Source: Anaerolineae bacterium
Lineage (GTDB): Bacteria; Chloroflexota; Anaerolineae; Aggregatilineales; UBA3940
Assembly (NCBI GenBank): GCA_020852775.1
Contig: JADZAD010000104.1
Coordinates: forward strand, 1 to 7,020
Direction: 5' to 3'
Length of the DNA: 7,020 bases
Part shown: positions 1 to 5,750 of the stretch, one piece after another
Numbering within the stretch: position 1 is the stretch's first letter
How the letters are laid out: each line of letters opens with the position of its first letter
The notes under the pieces: model-generated
What the model saw: the letters and a program-made list of their open reading frames with translations, nothing else
What the model was told of the DNA's origin: nothing
The model's database searches: none
Position numbers and translations under genes: made by a program

Positions 1-497
1 GCTCTCATCCGCTCCTCGAGGAAGGCGATTACGTTCTGAGGGATCGGCTTATCGTCATAGAACAACGCTTCATACGCCCGGCGCAGTTGCCCGACAAAGG
101 CCTGCATCCGGGCGTAGTCGCGCCTCTCGCGGATCAGCCAGCGGATCGTATCAGTGAGCTCATTCTCAGCCAGCGGCCTGATCAGGTAGTCCCGTGCCCC
201 GACGCGCATCGCGTCACGGATAGCAGAGGCGTCATTGTCCGCTGAGACCATGACCAGTTGAATCGCAGCGTTTTCTTTCAGGATCGTGCGGGCGGTGTCG
301 GTAGCGGTAGCCGTATGTGTGTCATAGTCCAGTACCACGACATCTGGCTGGTGGAGCGCTGCCAGGTTAATCGCTTCACGGAAACTGGCTCCGCTGGCAA
401 CAAGGCGCAGGTCTGGCGCGGCACTGACCTGTCTGCGCAGAGCCTCTGGCTCAGATGAATGGTCACTTGCCAGCAGGACCGTGATCTGTTCGTCCAT
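1..497 (-). CDS. Receiver-domain (CheY-like) protein, C-terminal part beyond the left edge
   Basis: The 165 complete codons visible from ATG 497 form a response-regulator receiver fold. Visible features are a hydrophobic beta1 with an acidic residue (ITVLLASD, D12), the beta3 phosphoacceptor in PDVVVLD (D57), the beta4 hydroxyl residue in LVMVSA (S85), and a GARDYLIRPL beta5 region. The conserved Lys of the usual 'KP' is Arg here (R107-P108), and the usual acidic pair at beta1 is reduced to Ser-Asp, so phosphorylation may be weak or absent. A basic, helical stretch follows (about residues 115-165) and runs off the edge, so the output domain is not visible. It could be a stand-alone regulator or the N-terminus of a CpaE/TadZ-like or other receiver fusion. 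The start is supported by an AGGG ribosome site at 507-510, 9 nt upstream. It is divergent from the Nudix gene. Family certain; role unknown. Confidence 0.85.
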   Translation of the reverse strand, partial: MDEQITVLLASDHSSEPEALRRQVSAAPDLRLVASGASFREAINLAALHQPDVVVLDYDTHTATATDTARTILKENAAIQLVMVSADNDASAIRDAMRVGARDYLIRPLAENELTDTIRWLIRERRDYARMQAFVGQLRRAYEALFYDDKPIPQNVIAFLEERMR

Positions 498-538
498 GTC
501 AATATGCCCTGTATAACCCGATGTTGCTGCCCCTTCTC

Positions 539-544
539 ACTATA
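539..544 (-). promoter_or_regulatory. Possible -10 element for the leftward receiver gene
   Basis: On the minus strand this reads TATAGT (5 of 6 to TATAAT). It would start transcription about 30-35 nt before the ATG at 497. The best -35 at a 17-nt distance (TTCCCC) is poor, so this is only a candidate. Confidence 0.25.
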
Positions 545-573
545 GCAGCAGCCACGCTGCAGGGGAAGCAGCG

Positions 574-603
574 TTGGCCTTCGCCGCAGGTCGGCTGTAA
601 AAT
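574..603 (+). promoter_or_regulatory. Candidate sigma-70 promoter of the Nudix-M23 operon
   Basis: A TTGGCC -35 (574-579, 4 of 6 matches) and a TAAAAT -10 (598-603, 5 of 6) are separated by 18 nt. Transcription would begin around 609-611, at or next to the ATG at 611. That start has no recognisable Shine-Dalgarno sequence, so the mRNA may be leaderless. This is a sequence match only. Confidence 0.4.
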
Positions 604-610
604 TCCGCCC

Positions 611-1276
611 ATGCTGACGAGTAGCCTGTCACTGGATGCTGCGCTGAATACCATCCGGATCGCCCTCTCGCTGAGGCCGTTCAATTCGACTGCTGCCTGG
701 GGCCGCATGGTCCCGGCGGGGAGGCCGCTTGCTCCGGCGGAAGGGGAAGCTGGCCGTGCGCGGCTGGCGGCGGTTCTGATCCTCCTTTATCCCTCAGGCG
801 ATGACCTTGTTTTTGTGCTGACTCGCCGGACAGACTCTGTTGCGACACATAAAGGCCAGATTTCGCTCCCCGGTGGTGCGGTGGAGCCGGACGACCGGAC
901 GCTGTTTGAGGCCGCGCTGCGAGAGACGTGTGAGGAGATCGGCTTCTGTGAAGCACACCGGGTTGAGAGGCTTGGCTCGCTGACACCGTTGTGGGTCAAC
1001 GTCAGTGATTTCGTTATCCATCCCTTTGTGGGTTTCGTGCCAGAACGCCCCACTCTGACACCCGACCCGGCAGAGGTTGCCCGGGTGATTGAGATGTCTC
1101 TCTCGGATCTGCTGGATGAAGGCCTCAAGCAGATTGAGCCCTGGATGATCCGTGGGCTGAAGCTGGATATCCCGTTCTACAATCTGAATGGGGACAAGGT
1201 CTGGGGGGCCACCGCCGCGATCCTCAGTGAATTTGAGCACCGTCTGCGCGCGGTTGATACTGACGGGAACCGGTAA
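611..1276 (+). CDS. Nudix hydrolase, CoA pyrophosphatase (NudL/NUDT7-like)
   Basis: Predicted to cleave the diphosphate of coenzyme A or acyl-CoA into phosphopantetheine (or acyl-phosphopantetheine) and 3',5'-ADP, in the cytosol. The 221-aa product has the Nudix helix at about 89-112, with GG (88-89) and RETCEEIGF (R104, E105, E108, E109) supplying the Mg-binding glutamates. Directly before it is the UPF0035/NuCoA signature LTxR(S/T)x3-x3-Gx3-PGG with exact spacing (70-89); the usual Arg is Ala78 and the usual Phe is Leu86. Two further family hallmarks follow: HPFVGF (137-142) with DPAEVARV, and a C-terminal VWGATAAIL (197-205). I chose ATG 611 over the in-frame ATG 521. The extra 30 residues match nothing in the family, and 521 lies upstream of the candidate promoter. 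The stop is 4 nt before the M23 gene, implying one operon. Family firm; substrate inferred from the signature. Confidence 0.9.
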   Translation: MLTSSLSLDAALNTIRIALSLRPFNSTAAWGRMVPAGRPLAPAEGEAGRARLAAVLILLYPSGDDLVFVLTRRTDSVATHKGQISLPGGAVEPDDRTLFEAALRETCEEIGFCEAHRVERLGSLTPLWVNVSDFVIHPFVGFVPERPTLTPDPAEVARVIEMSLSDLLDEGLKQIEPWMIRGLKLDIPFYNLNGDKVWGATAAILSEFEHRLRAVDTDGNR

Positions 1277-1280
1277 TCGC

Positions 1281-2405
1281 ATGGGATACTCTTCACGGCG
1301 CGGTGGGCGCATCATTCCTGTCCTGATTGTGCTGGGGGTGCTTGCCGCGGCGATCTTCCAGTGGGGCCGGGATATCTACCGGTTTGTCAGTGGGCAGGAT
1401 ATCCTCGATGACCTTTCCTCAGAACTAGCCCTGGCGCTCCCGACCGCGACCCCGGTGGTCGCCCCGGCGGGCTCTCTGGTAGTGACTGCCGGCCCGGACG
1501 GTGGTGAACCGGTTCAGGGTGAGAACGAGATCGCGCCGGATGGCTTCCCGGTGCGGGCTCGCCCGCATGTGGTGAAGTACACCGTCAAAGAAGGCGATGC
1601 ACTCTTTCTGATCGCGGAACGTTTCAACCTCGACCCGAACACGATTTTCTGGTCAAATACCGAGACCTTGCAGGATAACGTCCACCTGCTGCATGTTGGT
1701 GTACAGTTGTACCTGCTGCCGACAGATGGCGTCTACCACCTGTCTGACGGGGTGCAGTCTGTCGCAGAGATCGCGGCGCAGTACGGGGTGTCCGCGGGCG
1801 ACATCCTGTATTCGGACTATAACCAACTGGGCCAGCATGACAGCAGCTATGTGCCGCCGACCGGCCTCCGCATCGTCGTGCCTGGTGGGCGACGCGCCTA
1901 CATTTCATGGCAGGCACCGATCCGCACGGGTACACAGAGCGGTGCGGCCAATCCGGAGGGTACACTGCATCCCGGTTCCTGCCGTGAGCGTTACAGCGGT
2001 ACCGGGAGTGCCAGCCAGTTTCAGAACCCGCTCGGGGCACTTGCTTACCGGGTCACTAACGGGTTTGCCCCGTATCACCCCGGCGTGGACCTCGCGGCAG
2101 AGTTGAACACGCCTATCTATGCGGCGGAGACTGGTGTCGTCGTGTTTGCGGGCTGGCATCGTGATGGCTATGGTGAGCTGATCATTATTGATCACGGTGA
2201 GGGCTGGACGACGTACTACGGCCACCTGTCAAGCCGCTTTGTCGGCTGTGGTGACCAGGTCTCGAAGGGACAGTACATTGCCCAGATGGGTATGACCGGG
2301 AACGCAACCGGCATTCACCTGCACTTTGAGGTGCGTGATGCGGATGCGCCGCAGAATCCCTATAACTACATCACGATCCGCGACGAGCGCAGCAACTTCC
2401 AGTAA
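1281..2405 (+). CDS. Membrane-anchored LysM-M23 murein endopeptidase
   Basis: A 374-aa cell-wall hydrolase expected to cut peptidoglycan peptide cross-links outside the membrane. A basic N-terminus (RRGGR) precedes one hydrophobic helix (about 11-27), an uncleaved anchor by appearance. Next come a Pro/Ala/Thr linker (PTATPVVAPAG, 54-64), a clear LysM (about 97-147: KYTVKEGDALFLIAERFNLD...), a more divergent LysM (about 151-201), and an M23/LytM domain (about 258-352). The domain keeps all zinc and catalytic residues: H266 and D270 (HPGVD), H315 (YGHL), and H346 and H348 (HLHFE). Being intact, it is likely an active enzyme and not an EnvC/NlpD-type activator. The only cysteines, C234 and C323, could form an extracytoplasmic disulfide. 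ATG 1281 is chosen over frames opening at 1188 because it follows the Nudix stop by 4 nt and starts just before the anchor. It is probably translationally coupled, as only a weak GGGAA lies upstream. Confidence 0.93.
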   Translation: MGYSSRRGGRIIPVLIVLGVLAAAIFQWGRDIYRFVSGQDILDDLSSELALALPTATPVVAPAGSLVVTAGPDGGEPVQGENEIAPDGFPVRARPHVVKYTVKEGDALFLIAERFNLDPNTIFWSNTETLQDNVHLLHVGVQLYLLPTDGVYHLSDGVQSVAEIAAQYGVSAGDILYSDYNQLGQHDSSYVPPTGLRIVVPGGRRAYISWQAPIRTGTQSGAANPEGTLHPGSCRERYSGTGSASQFQNPLGALAYRVTNGFAPYHPGVDLAAELNTPIYAAETGVVVFAGWHRDGYGELIIIDHGEGWTTYYGHLSSRFVGCGDQVSKGQYIAQMGMTGNATGIHLHFEVRDADAPQNPYNYITIRDERSNFQ

Positions 2406-2412
2406 GCATAGC

Positions 2413-2436
2413 AAAAAAGGTGAGGCTGCTCGCCTC
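2413..2436 (-). terminator. Probable intrinsic terminator of the cyclase gene
   Basis: Read on the minus strand, a GAGGC-GAGCA-GCCTC hairpin (stem 5 bp, loop 5, 2422-2436) is followed after 3 nt by TTTTTT (2413-2418). It lies 27 nt past the cyclase stop, in the gap between convergent genes. The stem is short, so strength is uncertain. I see no matching terminator for the rightward M23 gene. Confidence 0.5.
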
Positions 2437-2463
2437 GATCGCTGTCCTGAGTTCGGAGTATCC

Positions 2464-4212
2464 TCAGACAAGGCCAAGCAGTTCGTATACCTTGGTGTAC
2501 TGCGTGCGCCCCTTGACCTGGATCGGTTCCAGTTCGTTGACCGCTACGTAATCCCGTACCAGGCTGTAGGTCTGCTCGCTCAGGAGTACCTGGCTGGGCC
2601 TGGCGACTTCCTGCAGGCGCTTGGCGAGGTTGACACTGTCTCCCATGGCGGTGTAATCCAGCCGTGACGGGCTGCCGACGTTCCCCACGACCGCTTCGCC
2701 GGTATGGACACCGACGCCAAACTGCAGGCGATCCGCAGGCCCGACCGTCTCATGGAAGGCGTGGATATCCGTCATCATCGCCGCGGCGGTGCGCACCGCC
2801 CGGAGTGCATGATCCGCCTGTGGACGCAGCGGTGTGTTGTAAAGCGCCATGACTGCGTCGCCCATGAACTTGTCGATGACGCCCTGCTGGGCATGGATCG
2901 CATTCGAGGCGAGCGTCATATACGTGTTGATGATCTCGACCAGCTTCTCCGGGTCGAGATGTTCGCTGAACGTCGAAAAGCCACGGATGTCGGCGAACAG
3001 GATCGAGATGATCTGGCGCGTACCGCCCAGCTTGAGTGAAGCAGCGTCCTTAACACCGTCCACGACCTCGGAAGGCAGGTAACGGCGCACCCCGGCGATC
3101 TGCGCTTCGCGCCGCCGGACCTCCGTCAGGTCATCCAGCACGATCGCTACACCCTGTGTGTTCTGATGGGCATCCTTGAGCGGGCTGAAATTCATACTCA
3201 GGTTGATCTTGCCCCGATCAGGGAGTTCGGACTCGAACTCCACGCCAGTGAACTGCTGATCGCTGCTCAGAGCGGCATCAAGCATCGAGTCGAACCGCGA
3301 ATCGAGCGGCGGAAGGATGGTATGCAGGCTCATAGCCTCAGCTTCGGAGAGCCTGTCCAGAATGGCCAGTGCGCGTGGATTGACCAGCGTGATATTGTCA
3401 TGTTCGTCAGCGGTGATCACGCCAGACGCGATAGAGTTGAAGATGTTGTCCTGCAGGGCTTTCATCTCGGTAATGGCATCAAGTGAGGCTTTGACGCGGG
3501 CAAACAGGCGGGCGTTCTCGATGGCGACCGCAGCCTGATTCGCAAAGGCGAGCAGGAGGTCGCGGGTGGCTTCATTGAACAGCCCTGCCTGAATCTTGTT
3601 GTCGGTATAGATCACACCGGTGACAACACCCTTGACCTTGAGCGGCACACACAGGATCGAGCGCAGGCTGTAGCTGATGATGCTCTCAGCGTTCTGGAAG
3701 CGGGTGTCCTCCTGCGCGTTCGTTGTCAGGATAGCGTCACCTCCTTCGGCGGCACGCTTGACGATGCTGCGGCTGACCTGGAAGTCAGCACTATTCTCGA
3801 TGGTTGTACGGTCAACGTTACGTGCAATGCGCGCCTCCATCTCGCCGGTTTCCTCATCACGCAGCATCAGGTAGCCGCGTTCTGCGCCAGTGAGCTGGAT
3901 AATCGTATCCATGACCTCGTTGAGCACCTGTGTCAGGTCGAGGGAGGAATTGACCAGTGCGGCGGTATCCGCAAGGGCACGGTACTGATCGCGTTCATGC
4001 TCAAGCGAAGCCAACCTGGCGATGGTATCCTCAAGACGCTGTGCGATGTCGTTGAGCGTGGTGGTCGTTCCGGGTGGCAGGCGAAAACCCTGCTCTTTAA
4101 GGAGGTCAAGTTGCTGTTTGAGTACGTTGCGCAGGTCAACCGTCAGCCGCCGGATGTAGTCAAGCTCCGCGCCCAGTGAACGGACTTCATCTGCCTGAGG
4201 TGTGTCTGCCAT
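2464..4212 (-). CDS. GAF-PAS class III adenylate cyclase
   Basis: A 582-aa soluble signalling enzyme predicted to make cAMP from ATP. Order: N-terminal heptad-like helices (about 10-80), a GAF domain (about 82-235, SILCVPL...GVIYTDNK core), a PAS domain (about 252-362, SGVITADEHDNITLVNPRA), a short RRYLPSEVVDGV linker, and the cyclase domain (about 398-535) with a typical C-terminal IQVKGRTQYTKVYEL tail. All six catalytic positions are present: metal-binding D408 (FADIRGF) and D452 (GDAVMA), adenine-selecting K448 and T521 (YTAMGDSVNLA), and transition-state N528 and R532. The Lys-Thr pair is that of class IIIb cyclases, such as the bicarbonate-responsive cyanobacterial CyaC. No transmembrane or HAMP segment is seen, so the input is cytosolic. 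ATG 4212 is chosen because GAGGA lies 7 nt upstream (4220-4224). The frame continues to 4317, but that extension covers the promoter and leader. Ligands of GAF and PAS are unknown. Confidence 0.94.
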   Translation of the reverse strand: MADTPQADEVRSLGAELDYIRRLTVDLRNVLKQQLDLLKEQGFRLPPGTTTTLNDIAQRLEDTIARLASLEHERDQYRALADTAALVNSSLDLTQVLNEVMDTIIQLTGAERGYLMLRDEETGEMEARIARNVDRTTIENSADFQVSRSIVKRAAEGGDAILTTNAQEDTRFQNAESIISYSLRSILCVPLKVKGVVTGVIYTDNKIQAGLFNEATRDLLLAFANQAAVAIENARLFARVKASLDAITEMKALQDNIFNSIASGVITADEHDNITLVNPRALAILDRLSEAEAMSLHTILPPLDSRFDSMLDAALSSDQQFTGVEFESELPDRGKINLSMNFSPLKDAHQNTQGVAIVLDDLTEVRRREAQIAGVRRYLPSEVVDGVKDAASLKLGGTRQIISILFADIRGFSTFSEHLDPEKLVEIINTYMTLASNAIHAQQGVIDKFMGDAVMALYNTPLRPQADHALRAVRTAAAMMTDIHAFHETVGPADRLQFGVGVHTGEAVVGNVGSPSRLDYTAMGDSVNLAKRLQEVARPSQVLLSEQTYSLVRDYVAVNELEPIQVKGRTQYTKVYELLGLV

Positions 4213-4230
4213 ACCGGAGTCCTCAAGAAA

Positions 4231-4243
4231 CCCTGAATCAGGG
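4231..4243. promoter_or_regulatory. 13-nt palindrome in the cyclase leader
   Basis: CCCTGA-A-TCAGGG is a perfect 6-bp inverted repeat about one central base. It lies between the cyclase promoter and its ribosome site. It could bind a dimeric regulator as DNA, or fold in the mRNA as a 5-bp stem with a 3-nt loop. Function is inferred from position only. Confidence 0.35.
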
Positions 4244-4272
4244 TGATGGCCTATTACCTGTCTCTTTAAGGT

Positions 4273-4300
4273 ATTATAGTCGGCTCTTCTGTAGCGGCAA
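4273..4300 (-). promoter_or_regulatory. Promoter of the cyclase gene
   Basis: On the minus strand a TTGCCG -35 (4295-4300, 4 of 6 matches) and a perfect TATAAT -10 (4273-4278) are 16 nt apart. Transcription would start near 4266, giving a leader of about 54 nt. The position just beyond the upstream unit's terminator fits an independent cyclase transcript. Confidence 0.6.
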
Positions 4301-4310
4301 ACGCGATCGG

Positions 4311-4358
4311 GCAACAAAAGGCCCCGGCAGAAGACAGACCGCCGAGGCCTTTTGTTGC
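4311..4358 (-). terminator. Strong intrinsic terminator of the response-regulator unit
   Basis: GCAACAAAAGGCC (4311-4323) and GGCCTTTTGTTGC (4346-4358) form a perfect 13-bp inverted repeat. CGGC/GCCG (4325-4328, 4341-4344) extends it inward around a 12-nt loop. The single opposition at 4324/4345 is C/A in a rightward RNA but G-U in a leftward RNA. The leftward hairpin is therefore fully paired and ends in GGCC-UUUU-GUUGC. It lies 40 nt beyond the regulator stop, before the cyclase promoter. It could also stop transcription from the other side. Confidence 0.88.
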
Positions 4359-4398
4359 TGATGTTGTATTACCCCCGTGCGGTGGGGAGAACCGTGAC

Positions 4399-5100
4399 CT
4401 AGCGTGGCACGATGAAACGGTAGCCGACCTGGCGTTCAGTCAGGATATAGGTGGGGTTCGACGGATCGGGTTCGATCTTCTGGCGCAGATGTGAAATGTA
4501 GACCCGGACATAGGCGACCTCATCCTTGTATTCGGGGCCCCACACGTTGGTCAGAATCTGCTCGAAGGAGAGCACGTCACCGCTGTGCTTGACCAGCAGC
4601 GCCAGCAGGTTGAACTCGGTCGCGGAGAGCGCCAGCCGCTTGCCCTGCACTTCGATCAGGTGGCGTGGAATGTCGATGTGCAGCCACTCGTCCTTGTAGA
4701 CGATCGCCTGTTCACCACCGGCAGGCGGCATCTTGGCGCGCCGGATGACCGCGTTGATACGCGCCCGGATGATGTCCGGGTTCGTCGATTTGGTGATGTA
4801 GTCATCCGCGCCGACTTCGAGGCCCCGGACGATATCCTCATCCATCTGGCGGCTGGTAAGCATCACGACGGGGATGTCAGTGATCTCACGGATGCGTGCA
4901 CACGCCTCGAAGCCATCCATGCCGGGCATCATCACGTCAAGCAGGATCAGGTCCGGGCGCTCTTCAAAGGTACGCCGCAGGCCCTGAGTGCCGCTCTCCG
5001 CCACGTGCACGGTGTAGCCAGCCTGCCCCAGGAACTGCGACATATAGCTCAGGAATTCCTTGTCATCATCAATTACGAGAATGCGGCCAATTGCTTGCAT
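4399..5100 (-). CDS. OmpR/PhoB-family response regulator
   Basis: A 233-aa two-domain DNA-binding regulator of normal length for the family. The receiver (about 5-120) has the acidic pair D11/D12 (VIDDD), phosphoacceptor D55 (LILLDVMMPGMDGF), T82 (VMLTS) and K104. The winged-helix output (about 135-232) contains LSATEFNLLALLVKHSGDVLSFEQILTNVWG and the DNA-recognition/wing segment VRVYISHLRQKIEPDPSNPTYILTERQVGYRF. The residue after K104 is Ser, not the near-universal Pro (ITKSTNPD for ITKPF), which could change the dimerisation face. The start at 5100 has GAGGT 8 nt upstream (5109-5113). No histidine kinase is present in the window, so its partner is elsewhere or it is an orphan. The gap to the upstream 144-aa gene is 51 nt with no convincing promoter, so the two are probably cotranscribed and end at the terminator near 4311-4358. 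Target genes cannot be read from the sequence. Confidence 0.95.
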   Translation of the reverse strand: MQAIGRILVIDDDKEFLSYMSQFLGQAGYTVHVAESGTQGLRRTFEERPDLILLDVMMPGMDGFEACARIREITDIPVVMLTSRQMDEDIVRGLEVGADDYITKSTNPDIIRARINAVIRRAKMPPAGGEQAIVYKDEWLHIDIPRHLIEVQGKRLALSATEFNLLALLVKHSGDVLSFEQILTNVWGPEYKDEVAYVRVYISHLRQKIEPDPSNPTYILTERQVGYRFIVPR

Positions 5101-5133
5101 GGTTCATTACCTCATCGTGAAATAGTGAAGCAA

Positions 5134-5149
5134 CCCTGATCCGGCAGGG
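5134..5149 (-). promoter_or_regulatory. Small hairpin in the regulator leader
   Basis: CCCTG (5134-5138) and CAGGG (5145-5149) form a 5-bp stem with a 6-nt loop, between the unknown gene's stop and the regulator's ribosome site. On the minus strand it continues as TTGCTTC, too U-poor for a good terminator. It might modulate the ratio of the two products. It resembles the palindrome in the cyclase leader. Confidence 0.25.
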
Positions 5150-5151
5150 GC

Positions 5152-5586
5152 TTACGGCTCAATGATGATCGGGCGGCCCCCGGTGATCGTGATCTCTGAT
5201 ACGCTCATCTCGAACCCGGATGCTTCGGCGGCAAACACTTCGAGATCGCCACGTGCCAACATCGGCACTGGCTCGTTGCCAGACAGCAGGTGAACCTCAC
5301 CCGTTCCGTATTCGTGTTCCGTGACGTTGATCTCGAAGCGGACGGTCTGGCCCGGGCCGACCTGCAGGTCGAGCATACCGTTTCGATCGGTGGAGATCTC
5401 CTGCACCTGCTGGTCGATCTCCATAGTGAAAGTCTTACCAGCCCAGGGGCGGCCACCGTTCTCGAACAGATAGACCCCCAGGCGGACTGGCCCGCTGCTC
5501 AGCGGGGTGAGGTATATCTGTGTGCGATACTGGGTATCTTCCCATCCCCCGGAGCGCCAGAAAGGAAGATGCATGAAATTCCCCAT
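5152..5586 (-). CDS. Small beta-rich protein of unknown function
   Basis: I do not recognise this 144-aa protein. The start at 5586 is well supported: GGAGGGAG (5591-5598) places the GGAGG core 7 nt upstream. The frame stays open to 5670, but the extra 28 residues have no such site and would cross the leader. There is no signal peptide, transmembrane helix or cysteine, so a cytosolic product is expected. After a Trp/Gly-containing N-terminus (MHLPFWRSGGWED), the sequence alternates hydrophobic and polar residues: VRLGVYLF, GKTFTMEIDQQ, ISTDRNGMLDLQVGPGQTVRFEINV, DLEVFAAE, FEMSVSEITI. The TDxNGxLxLxVxPGxxVxF pattern (about 66-84) is typical of Ig-like or carboxypeptidase-regulatory-like beta-sandwich repeats. 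A phage-tail or secretion-tip accessory protein is another possibility. Its place directly before the response regulator suggests a linked role, perhaps ligand or partner binding. That it is a real gene is likely; function is open. Confidence 0.75.
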   Translation of the reverse strand: MGNFMHLPFWRSGGWEDTQYRTQIYLTPLSSGPVRLGVYLFENGGRPWAGKTFTMEIDQQVQEISTDRNGMLDLQVGPGQTVRFEINVTEHEYGTGEVHLLSGNEPVPMLARGDLEVFAAEASGFEMSVSEITITGGRPIIIEP

Positions 5587-5702
5587 TAAACTCCCTCCGT
5601 TGTGATATAGCATCCGCAGCAAGCCGGGGCATCTGAGTGACCCGTACCCAAGGCCAGTGCCACCGGACACATCATAATGTGCAGATCCGGCAGCATAGCC
5701 AG

Positions 5703-5719
5703 TTGATACCGGTATCCCC
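5703..5719 (-). repeat. Element A: palindrome-containing copy of a GGGG...GTATCAA repeat
   Basis: The plus strand holds the perfect 12-nt palindrome GATACCGGTATC (5705-5716). Read on the minus strand the whole element is GGGGATACCGGTATCAA. A second, 2-nt shorter copy lies 33 bp away, about three helical turns, overlapping the promoter. It is a candidate operator for the downstream unknown gene and regulator. Confidence 0.4.
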
Positions 5720-5735
5720 GTCCTGCTACGCTTCT

Positions 5736-5750
5736 TTGATACTATACCCC
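5736..5750 (-). repeat. Element B: second copy of the GGGG...GTATCAA repeat
   Basis: On the minus strand this reads GGGGTATAGTATCAA. It shares GGGG and GTATCAA with element A and contains the proposed -10 TATAGT. A protein bound here would directly compete with RNA polymerase. Confidence 0.4.

Noticed and set aside
521..610. In-frame N-terminal extension of the Nudix protein from ATG 521
   Set aside because: The 30 added residues match nothing in the family, lie over the candidate promoter, and would leave almost no room for the divergent receiver gene's control region.
794..1315. 173-codon open frame antisense to the Nudix gene
   Set aside because: It is a by-product of the GC-rich coding strand opposite. 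It shows no domain motifs and fully overlaps a well-supported gene.
1624..2106. Open frames on both strands inside the M23 gene
   Set aside because: They are rich in Arg/Ser/Pro, as expected of out-of-frame GC-rich DNA, without recognisable motifs.
2447..2466. CTGAG...CTCAG inverted repeat in the convergent gap as a terminator for the M23 gene
   Set aside because: The stem is weak and no T-tract follows on the plus strand.
4255..4273. TACCT...AGGTA inverted repeat around the cyclase transcription start
   Set aside because: 5-bp arms with a 9-nt spacer are expected by chance in this much sequence, so it is not reported as a site.
4213..4317. In-frame N-terminal extension of the cyclase
   Set aside because: It would translate through a perfect TATAAT promoter, the leader palindrome and part of the terminator, whereas ATG 4212 has a good ribosome site.
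4585..5139. 184-codon rightward open frame across the response regulator
   Set aside because: It is antisense to a clear OmpR-family gene. Its His/Asp/Arg-rich sequence is typical of a reverse-strand shadow.
4399..5586. A classical two-component system
   Set aside because: No histidine kinase (H-box, N/G boxes) is encoded here. The cyclase and the 144-aa protein have no such motifs.
5587..5670. In-frame 28-residue extension of the unknown protein
   Set aside because: The internal ATG at 5586 has a strong GGAGGGAG site 4-7 nt upstream. The extension has none and does not resemble a signal peptide.
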